Shown here in pieces: positions 9,962 to 18,768 of a DNA stretch of 64,000 nucleotides; positions within the stretch are counted from its first letter, which is position 1; the number at the start of each line of letters is the position of its first letter. A model generated the notes under the pieces. The model saw nothing but the letters and a program-made list of their open reading frames with translations. It ran no database searches and was not told where the DNA came from. The position numbers were made by a program, and so were the translations under genes. Source of the stretch: Iningainema tapete BLCC-T55 (GTDB lineage: Bacteria > Cyanobacteriota > Cyanobacteriia > Cyanobacteriales > Nostocaceae); contig NZ_JACXAE010000074.1 of assembly GCF_014698965.1 (NCBI RefSeq), forward strand, positions 41,085 to 105,084. The letters run 5' to 3'.

Positions 9962-11239
9962 TTATGATTTCGCACCTGTTAAAATACCTTTTTGGATAAA
10001 AATCGGGCGTACCATTTCCCTTAAAGCAGGCAACTGTCTGATAAAATACAAAGACCCTAAAATACAAATAATTCCAGCAATAATTATTGTATAGGTGGAA
10101 CCGATGTAATTTGCTAAATTACCACCTAATAAATTACCAAATGGTGTCATACCTAAAAATGACATTGTGTACAAACTCATGACTCTTCCGCGCTTGTCTT
10201 CATCAATAATTGTTTGTAAAACTGTGTTGCCAGAGGCAATTTGCAGAATTGTTCCTAAGCCGATAAACAACATTGAGAACAAAGAAAGTGGTAGGAAGCG
10301 TGACAAGGCAAAACCAATCAACCCAACTCCTAAAATTGCTGGAGCTATGGCAATTAATTTACCAAGTCCGACTACTGTCTGCCTTGTAGCCAAATAAATT
10401 CCACCTGATAACGCTCCTACTCCCGACGCCGCCATCAAAAACCCTAGAGTTTCTGCACCTCCTCCAAGGATTTTGTCGGCAAAAATTGGTACGAGAATTG
10501 TGTATTGCATTCCGAAGCAGCTAACTAATGCTGATAGTAATAAGATGGCACGAATGGGGGGAAAGCCAAAGGCATACTCAAATCCCTCTTTAATTCTTTG
10601 CAAGGGATTGGTGTTAGTTACGGGAATTTTTCTCGGCTTAATTTTCATCGCTAATAAAGCGATAATTACAGCAATGTACGATAAACCATCAATTAGAAAA
10701 CAGTAAGGCGCACCAATTCTAGCTAATATTAAACCACCGATCGCCGGACCAATTAACCTGGCTCCATTAAACATTGTTGAGTTTAGAGCGATCGCATTAG
10801 CCAAATCTTCTGGGCGCTCTACCAATTCTGGCACAAATGCTTGACGGGCTGGTGCATCAAAGGCATTGATAAATCCTTGAAATAAGCTTAAGGCGATGAT
10901 CTGCCAAATGTGAATCACACCAGTAAGCGCTAACGCCGCCAGCGCTAAAGATTGAATCATCGCCAGGATTTGTGTTCCAATTAAAATACGATGGCGGGAG
11001 AAGCGATCTACAAACACTCCACCAAAAGGAGAAAGAAAGAAGCTGGGAATCTGACTGGTAAATCCTACAACCCCTAATAATACAGGAGAGTTAGTTAAAT
11101 GATAAACCAACCAAACGGTTGCAAGTTGCGTCATCCACGTACCAATCAGAGAAATCCCTTGCCCAGCAAAAAACAGACGGTAGTTTCTCGACTTCAAAGC
11201 TGGTGGTAACAGCTTTGTTTTGCTTCCTGGTGTGTTCAT
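9962..11239 (-). CDS. MFS transporter, MFS_3/DHA3-type (EntS-like)
   Basis: 425 residues with about 12 hydrophobic segments. The N-terminus LPPALKSRNYRLFFAGQGIS followed by LIGTWMTQLATVWLVYHLT is characteristic of the MFS_3 (enterobactin-exporter-like) group, as are the loop FGGVFVDRFSRHRIL and the segment FINAFDAPARQAFVPELV. It lies 90 bases downstream of the HlyD-type adaptor gene on the same strand and is probably cotranscribed with it under the MarR regulator. Substrate unknown. Confidence 0.88.
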   Translation of the reverse strand: MNTPGSKTKLLPPALKSRNYRLFFAGQGISLIGTWMTQLATVWLVYHLTNSPVLLGVVGFTSQIPSFFLSPFGGVFVDRFSRHRILIGTQILAMIQSLALAALALTGVIHIWQIIALSLFQGFINAFDAPARQAFVPELVERPEDLANAIALNSTMFNGARLIGPAIGGLILARIGAPYCFLIDGLSYIAVIIALLAMKIKPRKIPVTNTNPLQRIKEGFEYAFGFPPIRAILLLSALVSCFGMQYTILVPIFADKILGGGAETLGFLMAASGVGALSGGIYLATRQTVVGLGKLIAIAPAILGVGLIGFALSRFLPLSLFSMLFIGLGTILQIASGNTVLQTIIDEDKRGRVMSLYTMSFLGMTPFGNLLGGNLANYIGSTYTIIIAGIICILGSLYFIRQLPALREMVRPIFIQKGILTGAKS

Positions 11240-11328
11240 GTAAAGCTTGCTTAATATTGATATCTTTTCATATAGATATCATTTGACTTGATCCTTAACG
11301 CCTCTCCACAGGCTGAGAGTGCTAGTTA

Positions 11329-12813
11329 CTACTTGACTTCTACCGCTACTTCTGCAGACATCCCTGGTGTAACCCGTGATTCGTATCCTTTGATACTATC
11401 AGCGTCAAAAACAACTTTGACAGGAACGCGCTGTACAATTTTGGTAAAGTTACCAGTAGCGTTATCCGGTGGTAAGAGGGCAAATTGAGCGCCAGAAGCA
11501 GGTGAAAGACTATCAACATGACCTTTAAAGGTATGATGGGGGAAGGCATCCAGCTTGATTTCAACGGATTGTCCTGGCTTCATATCTTCTAACTGGGTTT
11601 CTTTAAAGTTAGCCACTACCCAGTAATCATTATTTACTATCGCCATTAACGGTGTTCCTGCTTGCACTCTGTTACCAACTTCAGCGTTTTTCTTACCCAC
11701 CCTTCCGGTCGCAGGGGCGGTAATGTTGGTGTAGGATAATTGCAACTGTGCGTCTTTGAGGGATGCTTCTGCTTGGTTAATAGCTGCTTGTGCTGCTTGG
11801 TATTGACTGCGATTCACTGCTGTTTGTTGCCCCCCAGCGGTAGCTTGTTGCAATCCTCCTTTAGATGCTGCAAGTTTCGCTTGAGCTGTGGCTACACCCT
11901 GTTGAGCTTGTGCCAGTAGAGACTGCGCTCTTGCTACCCCAACTTTTGCCGCTGCTAGTCGTGCTTGTGCTTGTTGTACTCCTTGTACAGCACCATTTTT
12001 CTGTGCCACAGCCACGTCATAAGCAGCTTTTGCAGTATCTAATTGCTGACGGGGAATTGCACCTTGGTTAAACAAGGTTTGATAACGGTTGTAATCTGCT
12101 TGCGCTCTTTGCAAATTGGCATCAGCTTGTGCTACCTGCGCTTGAGCTACAGGAACTCCTGCTTGGGCTTGCTTGACTTCAGCTTCTGCTGCTGGGATGC
12201 CTGCTTGTGCTTCTTCCACTGCGGCTTGGGCTGTGGAAATACCCGCAACAGCGGCATTAACATCACCTTGTGCAGTAGCTGTCTTAGCTGTGGTAGTTTG
12301 GGAAGCTAAGTTAATATTTGCCTGTGCTGCATTTGCTTGGCGTTGTGCAGTTTGTAGTGCTGCTTGCGCTTGTCTTACTTTATTTTCATAGTCCTGTGGA
12401 TCTAACTTTACCAGCAACTTTCCCTGTTGTACTTGCTGGTTATCATTCACTAGTACTTGGCTTATAGTTCCAGGAATACGGCTACTTACTTGGTGAATGT
12501 GCCCCGCAACTGTGGCGTTGTCGGTTTCTTGGTGAGTAGAAGCGTATTGCCACCAGCGATAACCAAAACCACCTGCCACTGTTGCACCTACACCCAATGC
12601 TGCCAAAATTAAAGCTAGTGGTTTCTTACCTTTTGGTTTTTCTGGTGTCTGCGGTTTTACCTCTTCTGGTAGTTGCGCTACCTCTTGCGGTGTTTCTACT
12701 GGTGCAGAGGTACGTGCTTCTAGTGTCTCCATATCTGTAATCAATTCTTTGTCCAATACTGCAGTTTTATGACCGTTGCGTCCGTTTAAATTGGTAGTTT
12801 TGGTGCTTTCCAT
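11329..12813 (-). CDS. HlyD/EmrA-family membrane-fusion (adaptor) protein
   Basis: 494 residues. A single N-terminal membrane anchor (LALILAALGVGATVAGGFGY) follows a cytoplasmic tail of about 65 residues. The first lipoyl half (IPGTISQVLVNDNQQVQQG) precedes an unusually long Ala/Gln-rich coiled-coil hairpin (about residues 135-350, with many AQA and QAQ units), then the second lipoyl half (ITAPATGRVGKKNAEVGNRV) and a beta-barrel domain. Such adaptors link an inner-membrane pump to the cell exterior. It is the first gene after a spacer carrying two operator-like sequences shared with the marR promoter. Confidence 0.9.
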   Translation of the reverse strand: MESTKTTNLNGRNGHKTAVLDKELITDMETLEARTSAPVETPQEVAQLPEEVKPQTPEKPKGKKPLALILAALGVGATVAGGFGYRWWQYASTHQETDNATVAGHIHQVSSRIPGTISQVLVNDNQQVQQGKLLVKLDPQDYENKVRQAQAALQTAQRQANAAQANINLASQTTTAKTATAQGDVNAAVAGISTAQAAVEEAQAGIPAAEAEVKQAQAGVPVAQAQVAQADANLQRAQADYNRYQTLFNQGAIPRQQLDTAKAAYDVAVAQKNGAVQGVQQAQARLAAAKVGVARAQSLLAQAQQGVATAQAKLAASKGGLQQATAGGQQTAVNRSQYQAAQAAINQAEASLKDAQLQLSYTNITAPATGRVGKKNAEVGNRVQAGTPLMAIVNNDYWVVANFKETQLEDMKPGQSVEIKLDAFPHHTFKGHVDSLSPASGAQFALLPPDNATGNFTKIVQRVPVKVVFDADSIKGYESRVTPGMSAEVAVEVK

Positions 12814-12854
12814 AATTTTTCACTCTTTTGGTAGATGTATTAGTTAGTAGTCAA

Positions 12855-12877
12855 TTATTTAGGATGCGTAATTTTTA
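12855..12877. promoter_or_regulatory. Candidate MarR operator, copy 1 (upstream of the HlyD gene)
   Basis: TTATTTAGGATGCGTAAT is nearly identical to TTATTTAGGGTACGTAAT at 13451, in front of marR. It lies about 42 bases upstream of the HlyD start codon, a plausible promoter position. Confidence 0.5.
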
Positions 12878-12903
12878 TCTACAAGTATTTATCGGTAAAT
12901 TAG

Positions 12904-12924
12904 TTAGTATACGTAATATATTAG
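12904..12924. promoter_or_regulatory. Candidate MarR operator, copy 2 (upstream of the HlyD gene)
   Basis: TTAGTATACGTAATATATTA shares the TTAG..TACGTAATAT core with the site at 13456. It lies in the spacer between marR and the HlyD gene, centred about 100 bases upstream of the latter. Confidence 0.45.
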
Positions 12925-12974
12925 AAAGAAAATTTTAGCGGATCTTCACCCATTCGGGCGATCGCAGCTTTCAC

Positions 12975-13442
12975 TTATGATAGATTAGCGATCGCCCGAT
13001 CCAAAATTTGCGAAAATTGTTTGCGCTCGCTAGGGGAAACGCCACGCCATGTTTCCTCACGCATATCCACTATTATTGGTGGTAAAACTTGTGCTAACTC
13101 CTTACCTGCGTCAGTTAGCCAAATCCGCCAAATACGACGATCCCTTGTATCGCGCTCTCGACGAATTAAACAGCGTTCTTCCATCCGATCCAAAACACCT
13201 GTTAAAGTACCGCCCACTTGTTGGAGTTTTTCGCCAATGCTGCAAGTAGGTAGACCATCATCTTCCCATAAACAGCACAGTACCACCCAGTGGAAGGGAG
13301 TAAGCCCATAAGGTTCCAGGCGCTCACTTAACTTGCGGTAGAGCAGTTGTGACAGCAGTTTGATTCTGTAACCCATGTTATAAGGGGCAAGAACATGCTG
13401 CCACGATTCCAAAGTTTGGAATTTGTCTGAGGTAGAAACCAT
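12975..13442 (-). CDS. MarR-family transcriptional regulator
   Basis: 155 residues with the winged-helix layout of MarR: GLTPFHWVVLCCLWEDDGLP (helices 2-3), SIGEKLQQVGGTLTGVLDRM (recognition helix region) and the wing RRERDTRDRRIWRIWLTDAG, where the DxRDRR motif is typical. MarR proteins are dimeric repressors of neighbouring efflux genes, released by small aromatic ligands. It is divergent from the antitoxin gene at 13.6 kb and precedes the HlyD/MFS genes on the same strand. A repeated TACGTAAT motif in both spacers suggests autoregulation and control of the pump. Confidence 0.88.
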   Translation of the reverse strand: MVSTSDKFQTLESWQHVLAPYNMGYRIKLLSQLLYRKLSERLEPYGLTPFHWVVLCCLWEDDGLPTCSIGEKLQQVGGTLTGVLDRMEERCLIRRERDTRDRRIWRIWLTDAGKELAQVLPPIIVDMREETWRGVSPSERKQFSQILDRAIANLS

Positions 13443-13450
13443 TGCGGCAG

Positions 13451-13473
13451 TTATTTAGGGTACGTAATATTAG
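13451..13473. promoter_or_regulatory. Candidate MarR operator, copy 3 (upstream of marR)
   Basis: TTATTTAGGGTACGTAATAT ends 9 bases before the marR start codon reading on the minus strand. It matches copy 1 at 16 of its first 18 bases. Confidence 0.5.
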
Positions 13474-13523
13474 TATAACTTTTTTTTGGCTCTAGTCAAC
13501 ACTGAATCGAGTTTCATCATGCG

Positions 13524-13538
13524 GCGATATGATATCGC
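13524..13538. promoter_or_regulatory. Short palindrome upstream of the orphan antitoxin
   Basis: GCGATATGATATCGC is a perfect 7+1+7 palindrome about 70-100 bases upstream of the antitoxin start. Autoregulatory antitoxins often bind such sites; this is only a positional suggestion. Confidence 0.3.
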
Positions 13539-13622
13539 TACCAACTGCTTGACAAAATTTACAATTGGGAAAGGGAACTTGCACGCCCATGTGTGAAGAC
13601 GATGGTTATGGAAACTGAAAAA

Positions 13623-13877
13623 ATGAAAGCGCTTGAAGTTACTGGTATCATTGACTCTGAAGGCAACCTGATTTTGGATGAGCCAATTAGAGGAGAAATT
13701 TCTCCTCGTCGTGTACGGGTGATTTTGTTGTTTACTGAAGAAGCAGAATCACTTGTTGACCCTGATGATACGCCAATTGAGGATGTTAAAGCTAGTTTGA
13801 GGAGAGCATTGCAGCAAGCTTCATCAGGGCAAACTAGACCGATTAGTGAGCTTTGGAGTGGAATCGATGCCGAGTGA
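13623..13877 (+). CDS. RelN-like antitoxin, apparently without its toxin
   Basis: The product MKALEVTGIIDSEGNLILDE followed by PIRGEISPRRVRVILLF resembles the beta-rich N-terminus of RelN-type cyanobacterial antitoxins; the tail VKASLRRALQQASSGQTRPI is a helical toxin-binding type. The frame is open to a GTG at 13593; ATG 13623 fits family starts. Downstream, ATG 13867 overlaps the end of the gene in the layout of a coupled toxin, but that frame stops after 13 codons (MPSEQKGTILFIK), so the toxin seems lost or decayed. Type assignment is by resemblance only. Confidence 0.55.
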   Translation: MKALEVTGIIDSEGNLILDEPIRGEISPRRVRVILLFTEEAESLVDPDDTPIEDVKASLRRALQQASSGQTRPISELWSGIDAE

Positions 13878-14022
13878 ACAAAAAGGAACAATTTTGTTTA
13901 TAAAGTGAGAATTCGTAACAGTAATATCCAAAAAAGTAAAAGTGCTGAGTTTAAGCGTGAATAAAGGCGATCGCACTGATTGAAGTATATTCGTAAATGT
14001 TCCACCCATAGAATACTTTTTC

Positions 14023-14676
14023 ATGCCGCTCAAACCAAATCAACGCACTAAGCTGGATGATAGCAATGACTTACAGTTTTATGAGTATCCCCGTTTCGTC
14101 ACCCATGTAGACGAAGGATTCATCCAACAGCTAACCGATTTGTACCGCCAGCGCCTTAAACCTAACACGCGCATTTTTGATATGATGAGCAGTTGGGTAT
14201 CGCATCTACCGGAAGATATAGATTTTGCTCATGTAGAGGGACATGGGCTGAATGCTGAGGAATTGGAACGCAATCGGCGCTTAAATCATTACTTTGTGCA
14301 AAACCTGAACGACAATCCTCGGCTACCTTTGAGCGATCAAGATTTTGATGCTGTGCTTAACTGCGTTTCCGTGCAGTATTTGCAATATCCAGAGGCTGTA
14401 TTTACAGAAATACATCGTATCCTAAAACCAGGCGGTGTAGCAATCATCAGCTTTTCTAACCGCATGTTCCATCAAAAAGCGATTCAAGCGTGGCGGGATG
14501 GTTCCGAAGAGAGTAGAGTGGAATTAGTCAAAAGCTACTTCGCGAATGTACCGGGATTTACCTCCCCAGAAGCGATCGCCCATCGCTCAAAAGTTCCTAA
14601 TTTATTACAGTGGTTAGGTGCAACGGGCAGCGATCCGTTCTACGCTGTAATAGCATACCGCACAACAAACAGCTAA
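14023..14676 (+). CDS. Class I SAM-dependent methyltransferase-like protein
   Basis: 217 residues. The Rossmann-type pattern is visible but diverged: RIFDMMSSWVSHLP stands in the position of motif I, HVEGHGLNAEELERN in the acidic ribose-binding position, FDAVLNCVSVQYLQYPEAVF as motif IV, and ILKPGGVAIISFSNRMF as the post-IV strand. Motif I lacks the usual glycine-rich loop (MMSS), so activity is not assured. It stands alone; substrate unknown. Confidence 0.7.
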   Translation: MPLKPNQRTKLDDSNDLQFYEYPRFVTHVDEGFIQQLTDLYRQRLKPNTRIFDMMSSWVSHLPEDIDFAHVEGHGLNAEELERNRRLNHYFVQNLNDNPRLPLSDQDFDAVLNCVSVQYLQYPEAVFTEIHRILKPGGVAIISFSNRMFHQKAIQAWRDGSEESRVELVKSYFANVPGFTSPEAIAHRSKVPNLLQWLGATGSDPFYAVIAYRTTNS

Positions 14677-14790
14677 TCAATGGCAGTGAGTACTCATTGC
14701 CACTGTGTTTAACAAAATCTAAATGAATGCGGGTTACATCAAAAAAAGGCAGATAATTGCCACCATATTCAGCATAAGGAGGAGTCAAGC

Positions 14791-15315
14791 ATGTTTTTCC
14801 CCCGCGCCCGTAGAATATTAGCAGCTTTGCTGTTATGTTTGTTATTATTTACCACTGCCTGTCAGCCTAAAACTCCAGGACGTTTTGACCAAGCACAAAA
14901 AGAAAGTACGCAACAAAAAAGTGGTCAAGCTGTCGCAAAGGAATCAACCCAAGGTAGTGAATTTAATAAATTCTTCCCTCAACCTCAAGATGGTTATCAG
15001 CGAGTTTATACCCAAGAAAAGAAAGGCTTTGCTGAAGCAAAGTTGAAGCAAGGTGGTAAAGACTTAGCGGTGATTTCCATTTCCGATACACAAGCAGTAA
15101 AAGGTTCCGCCAACCCAGCCGCTAAATTTGTAAACGCTACCAAGAAGATAGCAGGATACCCAGCCGTTGACCAAGGCGCTACCGGCACGGCTATATTAGT
15201 CGGTAATCGCTACCAAGTGAAAGTTCAATCCCGTGACTCGTCATTTACAACAAGCGATCGCGAAGCTTGGATACAGAAATTTAACCTTGATGGTTTGGCG
15301 GCATTGAAAGGGTAA
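14791..15315 (+). CDS. Predicted lipoprotein, unknown function
   Basis: 174 residues with a lipoprotein signal: positively charged start MFFPRARRILAALLLCLLLF and lipobox TTAC with Cys28, followed by a Gln/Ser/Lys-rich linker. The globular part (from about residue 55, NKFFPQPQDGYQRVYTQEKK) has alternating strands with no motif I can name. AAGGAGG at 14777-14783 precedes the ATG. Probably lipid-anchored and facing the periplasm. It is followed by another gene of unknown function on the same strand. Confidence 0.75.
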   Translation: MFFPRARRILAALLLCLLLFTTACQPKTPGRFDQAQKESTQQKSGQAVAKESTQGSEFNKFFPQPQDGYQRVYTQEKKGFAEAKLKQGGKDLAVISISDTQAVKGSANPAAKFVNATKKIAGYPAVDQGATGTAILVGNRYQVKVQSRDSSFTTSDREAWIQKFNLDGLAALKG

Positions 15316-15317
15316 GC

Positions 15318-15392
15318 GTGTTAATTGTTAATTGCTAATTGCTAATTGCTATTAACGATTAACTATTAGCTATTAACTATTAGCCATTAGCT
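15318..15392. repeat. AT-rich TTAATTGCTAATT short-repeat tract
   Basis: Degenerate units such as TTAATTGTTAATTGCTAATT and CTATTAACTATTAGC fill the spacer between the lipoprotein gene and the next gene. Similar tracts are at 38744-38820 (scyA-scyB) and 61965-62036 (trpD-aroG). Confidence 0.65.
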
Positions 15393-15408
15393 AATTAAGG
15401 AGGTTATT

Positions 15409-16296
15409 GTGAGCAAATCAATATTTGAGTTGGTTGACGAATTACCAACCAGCAACTTGACAGTTTCTGCATTGCGATCGCTCGATTTTGTTGCTCCCGG
15501 AGAGTGGCAAAATGTGGTAGGTTTTGTCAACACAATTAAAGCGGTAACTGGCGAAACAGACGAAGACTTAATTCAGCAAATTGGTGAAAGAGCAGTTTTC
15601 CTCTACAATGATCGTTCCCAAGGCTATCAACGCGCTATGTGGCTCTACCAAACTGTAGATAGCACAGATAAAGCTTTGGGTGCAGCAGCCTTAGCTAATA
15701 AAGTAGGCGAGAAAATTCCCTTATTAGGTTTTCTCAATCGCGTTACGCCTAAAGCAGATAAAGCACAAACCATCGACTTAACCTTAAAATTAGTCGCTGA
15801 GTTAGTAGCCTTCTGCCAAATTAACGGTATTCCCGGAGACAGCATTGGCGATTTTGTTGCCTCTTTAGGTGAGTATAGCGGTGAGTCATTCATCCGCATG
15901 GCTGCTTTAGTTTGCTTTGATGGTTTGATACCGCTAGGTCCAGATTTTATCAGCAAAGCTTTATCTACAATTAATCAAACCAGCCCACAGGAGTTAGATC
16001 AAAACTCAACTTTCCAAAACATTAAAGACGCAATTCCTGGGCAAAATTCTAGTAGCAAACTCAACTTTATTGGTGAAAGCTTTGACTCAGTTAAAGGTTG
16101 GATGAGTGGGTTAGTTACTTCCAGAGGTTTAACGCCAGAAAAAGTCGCCGCCAACTTGCAAAGTTTTATTGACTTTAGCGGTGACAAGTTGGATTATCTT
16201 GCCGCTTTCCTTGATGTGTCAACAAATTACTACGAACACACAGGTACGCAAACCTTAGCGCGTCGCTTGATTGAACGAGCTTCTGCCGAAATTTAG
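15409..16296 (+). CDS. Conserved-looking protein of unknown function
   Basis: 295 residues, mostly helical, soluble, no signal peptide (MSKSIFELVDELPTSNLTVS). Start is GTG 15409 with a strong AAGGAGG at 15396-15402. Notable segments are QIGERAVFLYNDRSQGYQRA near residue 60 and GDSIGDFVASLGEYSGESFI in the middle. I recognise no domain. A hairpin at 16306-16334 follows the stop. Confidence 0.7.
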   Translation: MSKSIFELVDELPTSNLTVSALRSLDFVAPGEWQNVVGFVNTIKAVTGETDEDLIQQIGERAVFLYNDRSQGYQRAMWLYQTVDSTDKALGAAALANKVGEKIPLLGFLNRVTPKADKAQTIDLTLKLVAELVAFCQINGIPGDSIGDFVASLGEYSGESFIRMAALVCFDGLIPLGPDFISKALSTINQTSPQELDQNSTFQNIKDAIPGQNSSSKLNFIGESFDSVKGWMSGLVTSRGLTPEKVAANLQSFIDFSGDKLDYLAAFLDVSTNYYEHTGTQTLARRLIERASAEI

Positions 16297-16305
16297 ATTG
16301 AGCGG

Positions 16306-16334
16306 TAATGGGTAATTAGTACTATTACCCATTA
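16306..16334 (+). terminator. Hairpin after the 295-residue unknown gene
   Basis: TAATGGGTAAT (16306-16316) pairs with ATTACCCATTA (16324-16334), followed by CTGAATATTTT. The T-run is weak, so termination is only probable. Confidence 0.45.
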
Positions 16335-16536
16335 CTGAATATTTTATAATTCTATATCAAAAAGTAGATATATTTAATTAGTAAATCAACCTGATGGGTG
16401 GTTTTACCCAATGGATAAATTACGTATATTAAGAGTGGTGATGTGCTTTTTCTCGTTCCGTAAAGGTGCGGCAACGCCGTACCCTTACCTTAACTAATTG
16501 TATACTGGAGATATTCAGATCGTAAATAGAAGCATC

Positions 16537-17130
16537 ATGGTTGCTAGTCAAAACCAAATTTACATTTCTCCAGAGGAATATCTGCAACAAGAAGAGCAAA
16601 GTCCGGTTAAGCACGAGTACATTGATGGGCAGGTTTATGCAATGGCAGGCGCATCTGATCCTCATGTGACTATTGCCGGAAATTTATTCGCTTTACTCAG
16701 AAACCATCTGCGCGGAAAAGGTTGTCGGGTTTATATATCCGACATGAAAGCTCGTATAGAGTCTTTAAATAGATACTACTATCCTGATGTGATTGTAACT
16801 TGTGATGAGCGAGATAGAGAAACACCTACTTTTAAACGCTATCCCAGCTTAATTGTAGAAGTTTTGTCTAAGTCTACAGAAGCGTTTGACAGAGGAGATA
16901 AGTTTGCCGATTACCAAGAACTAGAAACCCTTCAGGAATATGTTTTGTTAAATACAAAGCGTCAAAGGGTTGACTGCTTTCGGCGCAACCCTGAAGGACT
17001 TTGGGTACTACACTCTTTTACTCAAGGGAGCAAAGTCTATTTAGCTAGTGTTGACTTTCACACTAGCATTGATGAACTTTATGAAGATGTGATATTAACA
17101 GGTGATGATGTAGAAAATGAGGACGGTTGA
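16537..17130 (+). CDS. Uma2-family (DUF820) endonuclease-like protein
   Basis: 197 residues from ATG 16537 (MVASQNQIYISPEEYLQQEE). Uma2 signature segments are present: KHEYIDGQVYAMAGASDPHV, YYYPDVIVTCDERDRETPTF with the catalytic-type PD, YPSLIVEVLSKSTEAFDRGD with the E-V-L-S motif, and KFADYQELETLQEYVLLN. These correspond to the PD-(D/E)XK fold core. Cellular role is unknown. The open frame extends upstream to a TTG at 16498. Confidence 0.85.
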   Translation: MVASQNQIYISPEEYLQQEEQSPVKHEYIDGQVYAMAGASDPHVTIAGNLFALLRNHLRGKGCRVYISDMKARIESLNRYYYPDVIVTCDERDRETPTFKRYPSLIVEVLSKSTEAFDRGDKFADYQELETLQEYVLLNTKRQRVDCFRRNPEGLWVLHSFTQGSKVYLASVDFHTSIDELYEDVILTGDDVENEDG

Positions 17131-17182
17131 ATGTATAAACGCGCGGCGTTCTACAAGGGTTTGAATTAAGGCATAATTATGT

Positions 17183-17947
17183 CTATTGGGGTAACTTTAA
17201 ACCAGCCACAATCGTAGACAAATGCGGTTCAAAACGCTGAAAATTTTCTAGTGTATCAAACTTCCCGGTGACAGAAGATGGGTCAAATGCAGTAGTAATT
17301 ACGTAAAGTGCTGTACCATCGAAAGCGACATAACCTAGATTTTGCTCTTGTACAGCGCCACCTTTTTGGTTAACACCTGCAAATCCATAGCGCATTCCCT
17401 GCAGTTTACCAAAGAATACCTTTTCTGGGGGCTGTGGTGAGAAAGAAATGCGATCGCCGTAACTCAGCAAACGATCTTTTGATACATCAGCGTAGTGTTG
17501 CGCAATCCAAGTTTTTAGTGCTGTTGATATCTGAGTTTGGTACTTAGGACTTTGGTAATCAACTTTTGCACCAGGCGTAATCCCAACTGCCTTCAGCATT
17601 TTTTGGAAATCGTATTGTTGTCCTAGCGGATAAAATCCCAATTCCACTGTACCTAAAATTTGTCCTTTAGTAGAAACACACAGTAAACTTCCTGTCTTTT
17701 CACAAGGGGTAACTCGCCACTCAGGGGGAGCAGTAGTTTTGCCCAAAATACTTTTCCAGATATTTCCTGAGTTAGGATTGGGCGCAACGGCTGTTTTAGG
17801 TGGAGGAGTATTTACGGCAGCTGGTTGTATCACTTGTTTTGAATCTGATTTGCTCGTTGAATCAAAGTGAGAGCGAGCCAATTGTACTCCTATGGGTGCT
17901 AAAGCCAACAAGATTAAACCGAGCAAAACATGATAAAGTCTCAACAT
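17183..17947 (-). CDS. Membrane-anchored protein of unknown function
   Basis: 254 residues. One N-terminal hydrophobic helix (LLGLILLALAPIGVQLA) would anchor or export it, followed by a Pro/Ser/Lys-rich linker to about residue 65 and a globular domain starting near PEWRVTPCEKTGSLLCVSTK with two cysteines that could form a disulfide. No known motif is seen. It faces the Uma2 gene at 16.5 kb convergently. Confidence 0.7.
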   Translation of the reverse strand: MLRLYHVLLGLILLALAPIGVQLARSHFDSTSKSDSKQVIQPAAVNTPPPKTAVAPNPNSGNIWKSILGKTTAPPEWRVTPCEKTGSLLCVSTKGQILGTVELGFYPLGQQYDFQKMLKAVGITPGAKVDYQSPKYQTQISTALKTWIAQHYADVSKDRLLSYGDRISFSPQPPEKVFFGKLQGMRYGFAGVNQKGGAVQEQNLGYVAFDGTALYVITTAFDPSSVTGKFDTLENFQRFEPHLSTIVAGLKLPQ

Positions 17948-18198
17948 TATGTTTAAAAATACAGGGTGAGAGATAGCAGAGTATATTTATTCTTTTTGAT
18001 TTTAATCTTAGTTTCACCGTTTGCCCCTACTCACAACCTGGTGTTGCTGAATTCTAGTATGAATTATTTTTTCGCCTGAGATTTTTCTACTGTCACACCG
18101 CAAGACTACCTAACCTTCATTTTACCTGTCACTTAGGAATCGAATGGCACTATGAGTTTGTTAAAATCAACTCAGGAAAGTTTAAAGGAGTCATCACC

Positions 18199-18750
18199 GT
18201 GGTATTCACTATTACAGATGTAGAGCAAGTTCAGCGAGAACACCCCGATTGGCAAGTAGAGTTACAGGATGGGAAAATTGTAATTATGGGACCGTGTGAT
18301 GATATATCTAGCGAGATTGGAGTTGAGTTTAGTCGGTTGCTTGCTAACTGGGTTAGACCCAAACGCTTAGGACGAGTGTATGATTCTAGTGGCGGGTTTA
18401 TTTTACCCAATTCAGATTTAAGAGCACCTGATGTATCCTTTGTTAAAGCACAACGATTGCCGCGTAGTCGGCGCAATTTTGTCAACTTAGTGCCAGATTT
18501 AGCAGTTGAGATTAAATCAAAAACCGATCGCCTCAAACCACTAAAGGAAAAAATCAATCTATATTTAGAACTGGGAACACAGGTTGGGATCTTAATTGAC
18601 CCAGATAAAGAAATGCTAACCGTCTACCGCACCGAGCAAGATCCAATTATATTACAAAATAATGATGTCTTGACATTGCCCGATCTTTTTCCCGGCTGGG
18701 AGTTGCCTATTGCTGAACTTTGGCCTCCAGTATTTGATGATGAAGAATAG
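18199..18750 (+). CDS. Uma2-family (DUF820) endonuclease-like protein
   Basis: 183 residues with start GTG 18199 supported by AAAGGAG at 18184-18190. Uma2 features: GKIVIMGPCDDISSEIGVEF, DLRAPDVSFVKAQRLP with the acidic PD, VPDLAVEIKSKTDRLKPLKE (E-I-K core), YLELGTQVGILIDPDKEMLT. It differs from the copy at 16.5 kb and belongs to another subgroup (nearer to those starting with FTITDVEQVQREHPDW). Function unknown. Confidence 0.85.
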   Translation: MVFTITDVEQVQREHPDWQVELQDGKIVIMGPCDDISSEIGVEFSRLLANWVRPKRLGRVYDSSGGFILPNSDLRAPDVSFVKAQRLPRSRRNFVNLVPDLAVEIKSKTDRLKPLKEKINLYLELGTQVGILIDPDKEMLTVYRTEQDPIILQNNDVLTLPDLFPGWELPIAELWPPVFDDEE

Positions 18751-18768
18751 AATTTAAGGAATGTGCAT

